Source: Clostridiales bacterium UBA1316 (lineage in GTDB: Bacteria; Bacillota; Clostridia; Oscillospirales; Oscillospiraceae). Taken from it: DNA of 26,808 bases. The position numbers and the translations under genes are program-made. Below the pieces are notes generated by a model. That model did no database searches and had not been told where the DNA came from. It saw only the letters and a list, made by a program, of their open reading frames with translations. Positions 7,968 through 14,699 of this stretch are shown piece after piece. Location of the stretch: contig DBTM01000022.1 of the NCBI GenBank assembly GCA_002307055.1, positions 1-26,808 on the forward strand, read 5' to 3'. Within the stretch, counting starts at the first letter, position 1; each line of letters opens with the position of its first letter.

Positions 7968-9108
7968 TTATTTCCGTAATGCGTACGCCGTAATTATCAT
8001 CAATAACGACGACTTCGCCCTTAGCAATCCTTTTCCCGTTGACAATGACATCGACGAGTTCACCAGCCAGCTTATCCAAAACGATAATCGAACCGATTCC
8101 GAAATTGAGAACCTCGTTTAAATTCTTTTTCGCTTTGCCCAGCTCAACTGTAACCTGAAGGGGGATATCATTGATGAGGTCATAATTGATATGACTGATA
8201 TCAGCCGTCGACGCGATAAAAGGCTCATCAAAGGCCTGGTAGGTCGCAGGCTTAACGGGCTGGACACGCTTAGGCTCAGCCGGAACCTGAGACGCCGGCT
8301 GAGGCGCCCTCTGTGATGGCGCACTTTGTGCTGCGGCACTCGGCGCCGGGGCGGCTCTGCGCGGCTCCGGCTCTTTGCTTTCAGGTGGCATGAGCTTGTC
8401 AATCATCATTTTTGCCATATCGACAGGCATAATCTGCATGAGCTTGCTCTTGAGCAAGCCGTCTATTTCCATGTCGAAGCTGATTTTAATAACAAGCGGT
8501 GCACCGTCTAAAAAGTTTGAGACATCGTCATTGGCGGAAGCCTGCTGAACCTCGGGCGTTGCGATATTGACTTTCCTATCCATCATATCGGACATTGCAG
8601 TTGCCGCAGAACCGATCATCTGGTTCATAACCTCACTCATGGCACTGAGGTGTATCTCATTTAAGACAATTTTATTCTTATCGACATGCCCTTCTCCGCC
8701 CATGAGCAGATCCGTGATAACCGCCGCATCATAATCCTTGATAACCAGGAGATTCTTTCCAAACATTCCCTCTGTAAATTCAACGCTGATGGCAAGCAGC
8801 GGCCATTTGAACGATGTCAGGGCATTTTCGGCTTTATATAAACCGACCTTCGGCGTCGTTATGCTGACTCTTCGCCCAAGGAGCGCATACATCGTCGTGG
8901 CTGAGGTGCCCATGCAGATATTTCCGATCTCTCCGAGCGCATCAACCTGATCACGGTCGAAATACTCATTGATATCCTCCTGGATGTCCGCGTCCATGGT
9001 TTCAAAGGCTTGCATGTCCTTTTCATCTTCCGCCAAAACCTCATCTGTCAGAGTCGTCCGCGTCCCACTGACAAGAGCATCAATTTCTTCCTGAGTCAAA
9101 TCACTCAT
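7960..9108 (-). CDS. fliY: Flagellar motor switch phosphatase FliY (CheC-FliN type)
   Basis: FliY combines a CheC-like CheY-P phosphatase domain with a FliN C-ring domain. From ATG 9108 it has 382 residues. The N-terminus (MSDLTQEEIDALVSG) resembles the CheY-P binding peptide of FliM. The CheC-like region has two E-x2-N active-site motifs, LGEIGNICMG and SEVMNQMIGS, both intact. A proline/alanine-rich linker (about 245-300) leads to a FliN domain (LQVTVELGKAKKNLNEVLNFGIGSIIVLDKLAGE). The start overlaps the fliM stop by 8 bases and gives translational coupling. A longer frame from 9135 would bury these signals, so I reject it. Two phosphatase sites suggest an active enzyme. Confidence 0.96.
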   Translation of the reverse strand: MSDLTQEEIDALVSGTRTTLTDEVLAEDEKDMQAFETMDADIQEDINEYFDRDQVDALGEIGNICMGTSATTMYALLGRRVSITTPKVGLYKAENALTSFKWPLLAISVEFTEGMFGKNLLVIKDYDAAVITDLLMGGEGHVDKNKIVLNEIHLSAMSEVMNQMIGSAATAMSDMMDRKVNIATPEVQQASANDDVSNFLDGAPLVIKISFDMEIDGLLKSKLMQIMPVDMAKMMIDKLMPPESKEPEPRRAAPAPSAAAQSAPSQRAPQPASQVPAEPKRVQPVKPATYQAFDEPFIASTADISHINYDLINDIPLQVTVELGKAKKNLNEVLNFGIGSIIVLDKLAGELVDVIVNGKRIAKGEVVVIDDNYGVRITEIIR

Positions 9109-10081
9109 TATCTTCGTCTCCTCTGATTTCATCAAGGATTTTTAACGCCAGATTGTTCCTGTATTTACCCATGGAAGCGTGATATTTCGGAATCTGCTGA
9201 TATTTGACGATCAGCGGTTCATCCACCTTGTGCGCCAGCTGTATAACATCGCCGACATCAAGGCTCGTAATGTCTCTGACCGTAGCCTCGGTAGAATTGA
9301 ATACGGCACTGATTAAAATATCCGTGTGCTTTATTGTGTTGATTATTTTTGATGGGTCGGAATCAATTTTTTTACTGCCGTTTCCGGCATACATATGCTT
9401 CGTATTCAGGCTTTTCGTGAAGGGCTCCAAGGCCTGATGGGGGAGACAGAATCCGATAAGGCCGCTTTCTGTCCCGATTGTAATATTCAGCGTTACCATT
9501 AAAACAGGCTCGTTAATGTCGACGATCTGGGCAAACTGCATGCTCGTTTCCACTTTCTCGAGAGTTGAGCTGACATCCATAATTTTGACCCATGCTTCAT
9601 CGAAATTTTTCAAGCTTTGCCATAAAACGCGTTCCATGATGGCGAGCTCAATATCGGTGAACGACCTGCCTTCGGCAGCAATCTCTTTCGTCCCGCCGAG
9701 GACACGGCTAATAATGGAAAAAGATATCTCCTTCGTCATCTCCATTATGAGCGAACCGGTAAACGGGCTGGTATTAATAATAGCGATGATAACGGGAGAG
9801 GGTACAGAGTTATTGAATTCATTAAACGATATTTCTTCGATAGAGAGAACTTCAGATTCGCAGCTTGCCCGGAGCGTCCCCATCAGATAGTTCGACAGCA
9901 GATGACCGAAATTCTTAAATACCGCATTGATTGCTCTGATCTGCTCTTTCGTGAACCGTTTCGCCATCTTAAAATCGTAGTTTTTTACGGTGCTTTTTTG
10001 TTCATCTTCATTTTTTTGGGCTTCACCGGTCGCCAGGTCTCTCATCAGTTTGTCTATATCTGCTTGAGATAAAACATCCAA
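9101..10081 (-). CDS. fliM: Flagellar motor switch protein FliM
   Basis: FliM is the middle C-ring protein that binds CheY-P and sets the direction of rotation. The 326-residue product begins MDVLSQADIDKLMRDL, matching the CheY-binding peptide, followed by the switch domain with FKNFGHLLSNYLMGTL and a GGT motif in SRVLGGTKE. It ends with a FliN-like domain (VRDITSLDVGDVIQLAHKVDEPL). The start codon is TTG at 10081, preceded by an unusual run of seven G about 9 bases upstream. No in-frame ATG is near, and the peptide match supports this start. Its stop overlaps the fliY start. Confidence 0.97.
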   Translation of the reverse strand: MDVLSQADIDKLMRDLATGEAQKNEDEQKSTVKNYDFKMAKRFTKEQIRAINAVFKNFGHLLSNYLMGTLRASCESEVLSIEEISFNEFNNSVPSPVIIAIINTSPFTGSLIMEMTKEISFSIISRVLGGTKEIAAEGRSFTDIELAIMERVLWQSLKNFDEAWVKIMDVSSTLEKVETSMQFAQIVDINEPVLMVTLNITIGTESGLIGFCLPHQALEPFTKSLNTKHMYAGNGSKKIDSDPSKIINTIKHTDILISAVFNSTEATVRDITSLDVGDVIQLAHKVDEPLIVKYQQIPKYHASMGKYRNNLALKILDEIRGDEDNE

Positions 10082-10129
10082 TTATCACACCCCCCCTATT
10101 ATTCATTCGCGCAAGCCTTGACCCGCTAT

Positions 10130-10348
10130 TCAGTCTATTACCATTTCTCCGTCGCTGTCTCTGCGTATTACAGTCGCTCGGCCGACTTTGATGATTATAT
10201 TTTCTATTTCTTCAGCCGTCTCGGCAACGGCATATTTTTTCCCTGACACCATCGATAATATCGTGTCGGGCGTCTCTTCCATGAACTCTATCAGATTTTC
10301 ATTAACCCAAAACGTATCAACCTTATTTATCCGCGTTAATTTAATCAT
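10130..10348 (-). CDS. flbD: Flagellar protein FlbD
   Basis: FlbD is a small conserved protein coded next to the hook gene in Firmicutes and spirochaetes; its molecular role is not well defined. The 72-residue product matches the family: MIKLTRINKVDTFWVNENLIEFMEETPDTILSMVSGKKYAVAETAEE, with the ENLIEFMEETPDT core. It lies between flgE and fliM. In many relatives motA, motB and fliL follow flbD, but here fliM follows after 48 bp. Confidence 0.93.
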   Translation of the reverse strand: MIKLTRINKVDTFWVNENLIEFMEETPDTILSMVSGKKYAVAETAEEIENIIIKVGRATVIRRDSDGEMVID

Positions 10349-10365
10349 ACAATAACCATTCGCCT

Positions 10366-11280
10366 CTATGAGCGCTTGAGGTTGATAAGTTCTTCAAGCA
10401 TCGTATCCGTGGTTGTGATAACCCTCGAATTCGCCTGGAATCCTCTCTCCGTGATAATCATATTTGTCAGCTCTGTGGAAAGATCGACATTTGACATCTC
10501 TAAGCTGCCGCTGTTCAGCGTACCGCAGGTGTAGCCGGCAAAATTAACATTGGCGCTGCCGCTGTTGGGAGACACACTGTAATAACTCGAGCCGTCTTTT
10601 TCCAAGCCGGCGGAGTTGTTGAACGTCGCCAGGACAATCCTTCCGATCGTCACTGTCGAACCTGCATCATTGACAGCGGTGATAACACCGTTGCTGTCCA
10701 CAGCATAATCGGCATAATGGTCTGTAACAGCACCTGTGCTGTCTGTAATGGCGCCGCTCAGCTGGACCTTGCTGTATTTGGCTAATCCGGTCGTCGAGTC
10801 GACAGCTGTGTCGGTGACGTTGGTAATACCGGTAACGGTACCTGTCGTCGCATCCGTCGTTGCAGCAACCGCCATGACATAATCTCCGCTTGCCGTGACA
10901 AGGTAACCGTCCGCATCAAGCGTCAGCGCGCCGTTTCTCGTATAGACATATGAGCCGCTGCCGTCATCCACAACAAAGAATCCTTCGCCGGAAATGGAAA
11001 AATCAAGAGGATTTGAGGTTGACTGCGTGCTGCCCTCGGTCATGTTTAAGCCGATTGCCGCAATACTGGTGCCGAGACCGACCTGCTTTGCGTTTTTGCC
11101 GCCGGTGGTCGTTGTCGGTGTTGTGGCTGTCGAGATAGTCTGGCTGAATATATCCTGGAACACCGTTCTGCTCGATTTATATGCCGTAGTATTGACGTTT
11201 GCTATGTTGTTGCCGATAGTGTCCATTGCCGTCTGGTTGCTCTTCAGACCTGAAACGGCTGAAAAAAGTGAACGCATCAT
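10366..11280 (-). CDS. flgE: Flagellar hook protein FlgE
   Basis: FlgE polymerises into the flexible hook. The 304-residue product has the rod/hook N-terminus (MMRSLFSAVSGLKSNQTAMDTIGNNIANVNTTAYKSSR), the SQSTSNPLDFSISGEGFFVV-like motif and the C-terminus (NVDLSTELTNMIITERGFQANSRVITTTDTMLEELINLKR). It is a short hook protein like that of Bacillus (about 264) compared with about 400 in enterobacteria. A serine/threonine-rich variable centre lies at about residues 140-215. Position after flgD and before flbD identifies it as FlgE and not the similar FlgG. Start ATG 11280 has GGAG about 10 bases upstream. Confidence 0.93.
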   Translation of the reverse strand: MMRSLFSAVSGLKSNQTAMDTIGNNIANVNTTAYKSSRTVFQDIFSQTISTATTPTTTTGGKNAKQVGLGTSIAAIGLNMTEGSTQSTSNPLDFSISGEGFFVVDDGSGSYVYTRNGALTLDADGYLVTASGDYVMAVAATTDATTGTVTGITNVTDTAVDSTTGLAKYSKVQLSGAITDSTGAVTDHYADYAVDSNGVITAVNDAGSTVTIGRIVLATFNNSAGLEKDGSSYYSVSPNSGSANVNFAGYTCGTLNSGSLEMSNVDLSTELTNMIITERGFQANSRVITTTDTMLEELINLKRS

Positions 11281-11288
11281 AAAGCAAA

Positions 11289-11302
11289 ATCTCCAATCAT
11301 AT
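11289..11302 (-). repeat. Duplicated ribosome-binding segment upstream of flgE and flgD
   Basis: A 14-base string, ATATGATTGGAGAT on the minus strand, lies before flgE at 11302-11289 and is repeated exactly before flgD at 11904-11891. Each copy carries the GGAG ribosome binding site of its gene. The exact identity over 14 bases, longer than the ribosome binding core, suggests copying or shared translational control. Confidence 0.6.
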
Positions 11303-11344
11303 TAAGTTATAGGGTGCACAGTGATATCCGGTATTTATGCTTCA

Positions 11345-11884
11345 TCAAGCACTTGCCGTCGTTGTGGTGTCACTTGAGTCCGTCGTTGTGGTGTCGTCTG
11401 TCGATGTAGTTTCATCTGTTGACGTGGTGTCGTCTGTCGATGTAGTGTCGTCTGTTGATGTGGTGTCGTCTGTTGCATTGGCCACCTGCAGGACATCCGA
11501 TACGGGTATCGCCGTATTATTGACGACGACATACGGCGTTCCACTCTTGATAACGACACCTTGAACGACGCCGGTGTAGCCGGTCGTCACATCAGTCGTA
11601 CTATCGAGAACCTCCGCGTAGATTTCTTTTCCAATCATACTGTAAGCCTGCGAATTTTGCAGAGAGGCGCTCATCTCCTGCATCTCGGACAGCGAAGACA
11701 TTTGCGCAAGCTGTGTAACAAACTCTGTATTATCCTGCGGGGAAAGCGGATCCTGATACTTCAGTTGTGCTACAAGCAATGTTAAAAAGGTTTCCGTATC
11801 TACCGTCATGCTTTCACTCGTTGTCGTAGTCCCACTGTTGGCATATGTCACAGAATCTGTCGCGCTCACTGAACTGGTCGCCAT
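11345..11884 (-). CDS. flgD: Flagellar hook-capping protein FlgD
   Basis: FlgD is the scaffold cap for hook polymerisation and is lost after hook completion. From ATG 11884 it has 179 residues and a canonical N-terminal half (TETFLTLLVAQLKYQDPLSPQDNTEFVTQLAQMSSLSEMQEM). A short region follows with GKEIYAEV and a small beta segment (VVQGVVIKSGTPYVVV). After DVLQVANAT the protein ends in a threonine/aspartate-rich tail of DDTTST repeats coded by an 18-bp tandem array. GGAGATG lies ahead of this start; the upstream ATG at 11902 would place that site inside the gene. The usual FlgD Ig-like and Tudor domains appear short or absent, as in other short Firmicute FlgD proteins. Confidence 0.94.
   Translation of the reverse strand: MATSSVSATDSVTYANSGTTTTSESMTVDTETFLTLLVAQLKYQDPLSPQDNTEFVTQLAQMSSLSEMQEMSASLQNSQAYSMIGKEIYAEVLDSTTDVTTGYTGVVQGVVIKSGTPYVVVNNTAIPVSDVLQVANATDDTTSTDDTTSTDDTTSTDETTSTDDTTTTDSSDTTTTASA
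11391..11476 (-). repeat. 18-bp tandem repeat in the flgD 3' end
   Basis: About 4.8 head-to-tail copies of an 18-bp unit (plus strand GTGTCGTCTGTCGATGTA, units at 11391, 11409, 11427, 11445 and 11463) encode repeated DDTTST hexapeptides. Copies differ at a few positions. Because 18 is a multiple of 3, gain or loss of units would keep the reading frame and only alter tail length. Confidence 0.9.
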
Positions 11885-11916
11885 TTCATCATCTCCAATC
11901 ATATTTGGTCATCGCG

Positions 11917-13422
11917 TTATGCTCTGTAGACCACCGTTGAGTCCTCGCTTTGGTCATCGTTGTAATACTCCTGGAAGGGCTCGGCATTCTGCGTATCGCT
12001 GTTCTGAACTATATTGGTATTGGAAGAATACCCTTTTGACCCTTCGCTCCCGCTCTGCGTAAAACTCTGCTGCGTAAAGCTTGTATTCTGCCCTGTCTGA
12101 CTATAAGCAACATCGACATCGTCGACTGTGATGCCCTTGTTCTGCATGGACGAGACGAGATTCTGGATGTGGCTTGAGATAATTGCGGCAACACTTTTAT
12201 CTTCCGACTTGATTTTGACCGAGATTCCGCTTTCGCTGTTTATAACCGATATGGTCAGGACACCAAGGGACTCGGGTTCAAGAACAATCTTAATTTCCTG
12301 GCTGCCGCTCTGAAGACTCCTTAAGTCATCTGTAAAGCTATTGAGCGCGCGTTCAACAGCGGATGTTTTCTCAGTTAATGTTACGCTTTTATTTTCAGTT
12401 CCGGACAGCACCTGATTGGCACCATTTTCGGCTGTTCCTACAGCATCGTTCTTATTCTTCTCATGCGATGAACTGCCGGAACTGCTGTCATCAGTGTCAG
12501 CTGTCACGGACGATTCTCCGGAAGACTGTGTAACCGCTGCGGCTTTTCCAGACGTACCATCACCCGCAGCGGCGGATTGGTCCGTTTGTAAGACTGCTTC
12601 GGACTGGTTTGCCGCTTTAACACCGCTCATTGAGGCGGCTGAAGTGCTGTTTTCTTTTTTAACAAGAGAAATGACAGCGTTTTGGCTGCTGCTTACTTCA
12701 CCGACATCTGCCGCATTTTCGGCGGCGCTTGCAAGTACTTCCGCACCTGTAACTTCCGTACTCGCTGCTACCGCGCCCGTATCGTCTGTCCCCGCTGCTT
12801 GTGTGTTTTGGAGGGCAACGCCTTGCTGCAGCTCACTTTTCAAGGCTTGAGCAATCGAGGTAAGCACCGCATTCATGTTGGTTCCCGTCGTATCGCCAGT
12901 TTGCTGTCCGTCATTTCCTGCATCGGTGCTGACCGATGCAGCCAACGCGGTGAGGACTGATGCCGCTTGGCTGTCATTTTGTAATATGGCAGATACAGCG
13001 TCTGAGTCTGCCAGCGCCGTTCCGGTCGCTGTCTGGCTTACATTGCCAACACTTAATATACCATTTACAGCTTCATCGCCTGATTCGGCATTTCCGCCGC
13101 CGCTATCTGATTGGACGGACGAATTCATAACCATCAGCTGCATCAGTAAGCTGCAGACATCAACAGACACATCTTCGTCTGTTTTCTTCGTGTCGTCCGT
13201 ACCGGCAATCAGCGAGGTATCGCCGGCCGCGAGGCTCTGCACCGTATTAAGTGGCACATTCACGGTTATACCCTGCTGAAGGATTGTCGTAAACAATGTG
13301 CTCGTCGTTTGAGCTTGGAGTGCGGAACTGATTTTCAGTCCTTGACTGGCGGACCCGGTTTCGGCTGAAGTCTCAGGACAGCTCGCCGTATTTGACATAT
13401 ATGTAATAGACGCTGCCTGCAT
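11917..13422 (-). CDS. fliK: Flagellar hook-length control protein FliK
   Basis: FliK measures hook length and triggers the FlhB specificity switch. From ATG 13422 the product is 501 residues. The long N-terminal and central part is rich in Ser, Ala, Thr and Gln with low complexity, as expected of the extended ruler. The conserved C-terminal Flg_hook domain lies at about 370-450 (LQSGSQEIKIVLEPESLGVLTISVINS, ISSHIQNLVSSMQNKGITV). A glutamine/serine-rich tail follows. AGGAGAGAGG lies about 8 bases before this ATG, so I prefer it to ATG 13443. It sits between the MotE-like gene and flgD. Confidence 0.93.
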   Translation of the reverse strand: MQAASITYMSNTASCPETSAETGSASQGLKISSALQAQTTSTLFTTILQQGITVNVPLNTVQSLAAGDTSLIAGTDDTKKTDEDVSVDVCSLLMQLMVMNSSVQSDSGGGNAESGDEAVNGILSVGNVSQTATGTALADSDAVSAILQNDSQAASVLTALAASVSTDAGNDGQQTGDTTGTNMNAVLTSIAQALKSELQQGVALQNTQAAGTDDTGAVAASTEVTGAEVLASAAENAADVGEVSSSQNAVISLVKKENSTSAASMSGVKAANQSEAVLQTDQSAAAGDGTSGKAAAVTQSSGESSVTADTDDSSSGSSSHEKNKNDAVGTAENGANQVLSGTENKSVTLTEKTSAVERALNSFTDDLRSLQSGSQEIKIVLEPESLGVLTISVINSESGISVKIKSEDKSVAAIISSHIQNLVSSMQNKGITVDDVDVAYSQTGQNTSFTQQSFTQSGSEGSKGYSSNTNIVQNSDTQNAEPFQEYYNDDQSEDSTVVYRA

Positions 13423-13460
13423 TCGAATCGCCTCTCTCCTCATTTAATCTTTGTGGGCAT

Positions 13461-14165
13461 TCAGCTTGCTAAAATCTGCGTAACACTCGCCGCGAGAGCG
13501 GCATCCATCTTGGAAAGCAACAATGCCGACGCTGCCGGCTGCATGTAATAGACAATAACGGCGATTTGTTTTTCTTCATAAATCTTTGTCATAATCGCAG
13601 CGGCGGCAGTCGCATCCATTTTGGAATAAATGGCTCCCACCTGCTTGAGCTCCGCCAATTTTTCCTCGGAGAAGCTGGCCAGGAGCTGCTCAAAGGTTAT
13701 GTTTGCAGCGGCGGAAGCGCTTGCGGCGCTGGCTGCGTCATCCAACGCCTTCTGCTGAGCGTCCAGCTTTGCCTGCTGATCATTCAGGCTCTTTTCCTTT
13801 TCGCTCAGGGCGTTTTCACGCTGGGTGAGCGCGGCTTGCTGCTGTTCAATTGTCTGGCCGCCGGCCGGTTTCGGCAGGCCGATAAGCGCGAAAACACTGC
13901 TGAGGTTACCCGAGAAGTAGAGCGCTGCGCCCGCTCCGCCGATGAGCACGATCAATATCATTAAAATAATGATGATCTTACTCAAGCCCGACTTGCTTTT
14001 TTTGGCTTTCCCATCTTTTTTATCATTTTTATCTTTTTTGTCATCCTGCGCATCTTCTGCGGCTTTGTCTCTCTTATTGGGCTTGAAGGTCTCTTCGAAT
14101 TCTTTACCGCCAAGCTTATTCGATTTAGATGAGGCTGATTTTTGGGCTTCCGCTGCTGGACTCAT
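13461..14165 (-). CDS. MotE/YlxF-like flagellar operon protein
   Basis: A 234-residue protein from ATG 14165, whose AGGAGG site 8 bases upstream decides the start over ATG 14186. It has a highly charged cytoplasmic N-terminus (KDKNDKKDGKAKKSK), one membrane helix (KIIIILMILIVLIGGAGAALYF), a coiled coil at about 105-150 (ALTQRENALSEKEKSLNDQQ) and a C-terminal helical domain similar to the MgtE N domain (GAIYSKMDATAAAAIMTKI, AVIVYYMQPAASALLLSKMD). This is the architecture of the YlxF/MotE family, found between fliJ and fliK in Firmicutes. MotE helps FliL/MotC-type functions in some species; here the exact role is inferred from position and architecture. Confidence 0.88.
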   Translation of the reverse strand: MSPAAEAQKSASSKSNKLGGKEFEETFKPNKRDKAAEDAQDDKKDKNDKKDGKAKKSKSGLSKIIIILMILIVLIGGAGAALYFSGNLSSVFALIGLPKPAGGQTIEQQQAALTQRENALSEKEKSLNDQQAKLDAQQKALDDAASAASASAAANITFEQLLASFSEEKLAELKQVGAIYSKMDATAAAAIMTKIYEEKQIAVIVYYMQPAASALLLSKMDAALAASVTQILAS

Positions 14166-14197
14166 TGGCTCAACCTCCTGACGCAATTTTTCGCATT

Positions 14198-14644
14198 TTA
14201 AGCGTTCTTATCTGAGACATTAAAGGAAATAATATCTTCTACGGCTTTTGTTTCGCTTTTTTCTAAATCTTTGAGGTATTCGCTGTATTGTTTTTCTTGC
14301 AATTTCTCGAGTACTTTAATTTCCTTGAAAATCGAAACGAGCTCGCTTCTTTTATGATTGGCTTCCCTCAAGGCTTTATCAGCTTCACTTGCGGCTGCTT
14401 TGATGTATTCCTGCATCTCTTCAAAATAGAAGGCGTACCCTCGGAGATCGCTGACGGTCATCCCTGTTGACGCTTTGACTTCGAATTCATTTTTTTTCTC
14501 TGCCAGCGTGTTCTCCAGGCTTGTTTTTTTTTCGGCTGCCGCTCTGTATGCTGCTTCAGCAGCGGCGAACTCTGTCTGAAGCTTATCCTTCTGCGTCTTT
14601 TTAACTTCATATAACGCACTCAGTGAAAAAACAAATTTTTTCAT
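14198..14644 (-). CDS. fliJ: Flagellar export protein FliJ
   Basis: FliJ is the central-stalk-like coiled coil of the export ATPase complex, and it also binds FlhA. From ATG 14644 the product is 148 residues, beginning MKKFVFSLSALYEVKKTQKDKLQTEFAAAE, and is almost entirely coiled-coil helix, as in the family (about 145 residues). The TTG at 14650 is another possible start, but TAGGA lies 7 bases before ATG 14644. Located directly after fliI, with a stable hairpin in the gap. Confidence 0.93.
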   Translation of the reverse strand: MKKFVFSLSALYEVKKTQKDKLQTEFAAAEAAYRAAAEKKTSLENTLAEKKNEFEVKASTGMTVSDLRGYAFYFEEMQEYIKAAASEADKALREANHKRSELVSIFKEIKVLEKLQEKQYSEYLKDLEKSETKAVEDIISFNVSDKNA

Positions 14645-14660
14645 CTTCAAGTCCTACCCC

Positions 14661-14679
14661 GCCGCCGTAATACGGCGGC
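14661..14679 (-). other. GC-rich hairpin between fliI and fliJ
   Basis: A perfect inverted repeat GCCGCCGTA / TACGGCGGC (9 bp with a 1-base centre, or 8 bp with a 3-base loop) lies in the 55-bp fliI-fliJ gap, ending close to the fliJ ribosome binding site. No T-run follows, so it is not an intrinsic terminator. It may stabilise upstream mRNA or lower fliJ translation. Confidence 0.55.
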
Positions 14680-14699
14680 TTTAGTGCTGTTGCGCCATG

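Noticed and set aside
11337..11564. Plus-strand frame with repeated VVSSVDV in the flgD region
   Set aside because: It is the antisense reading of the 18-bp tandem repeat; flgD on the minus strand explains the DNA.
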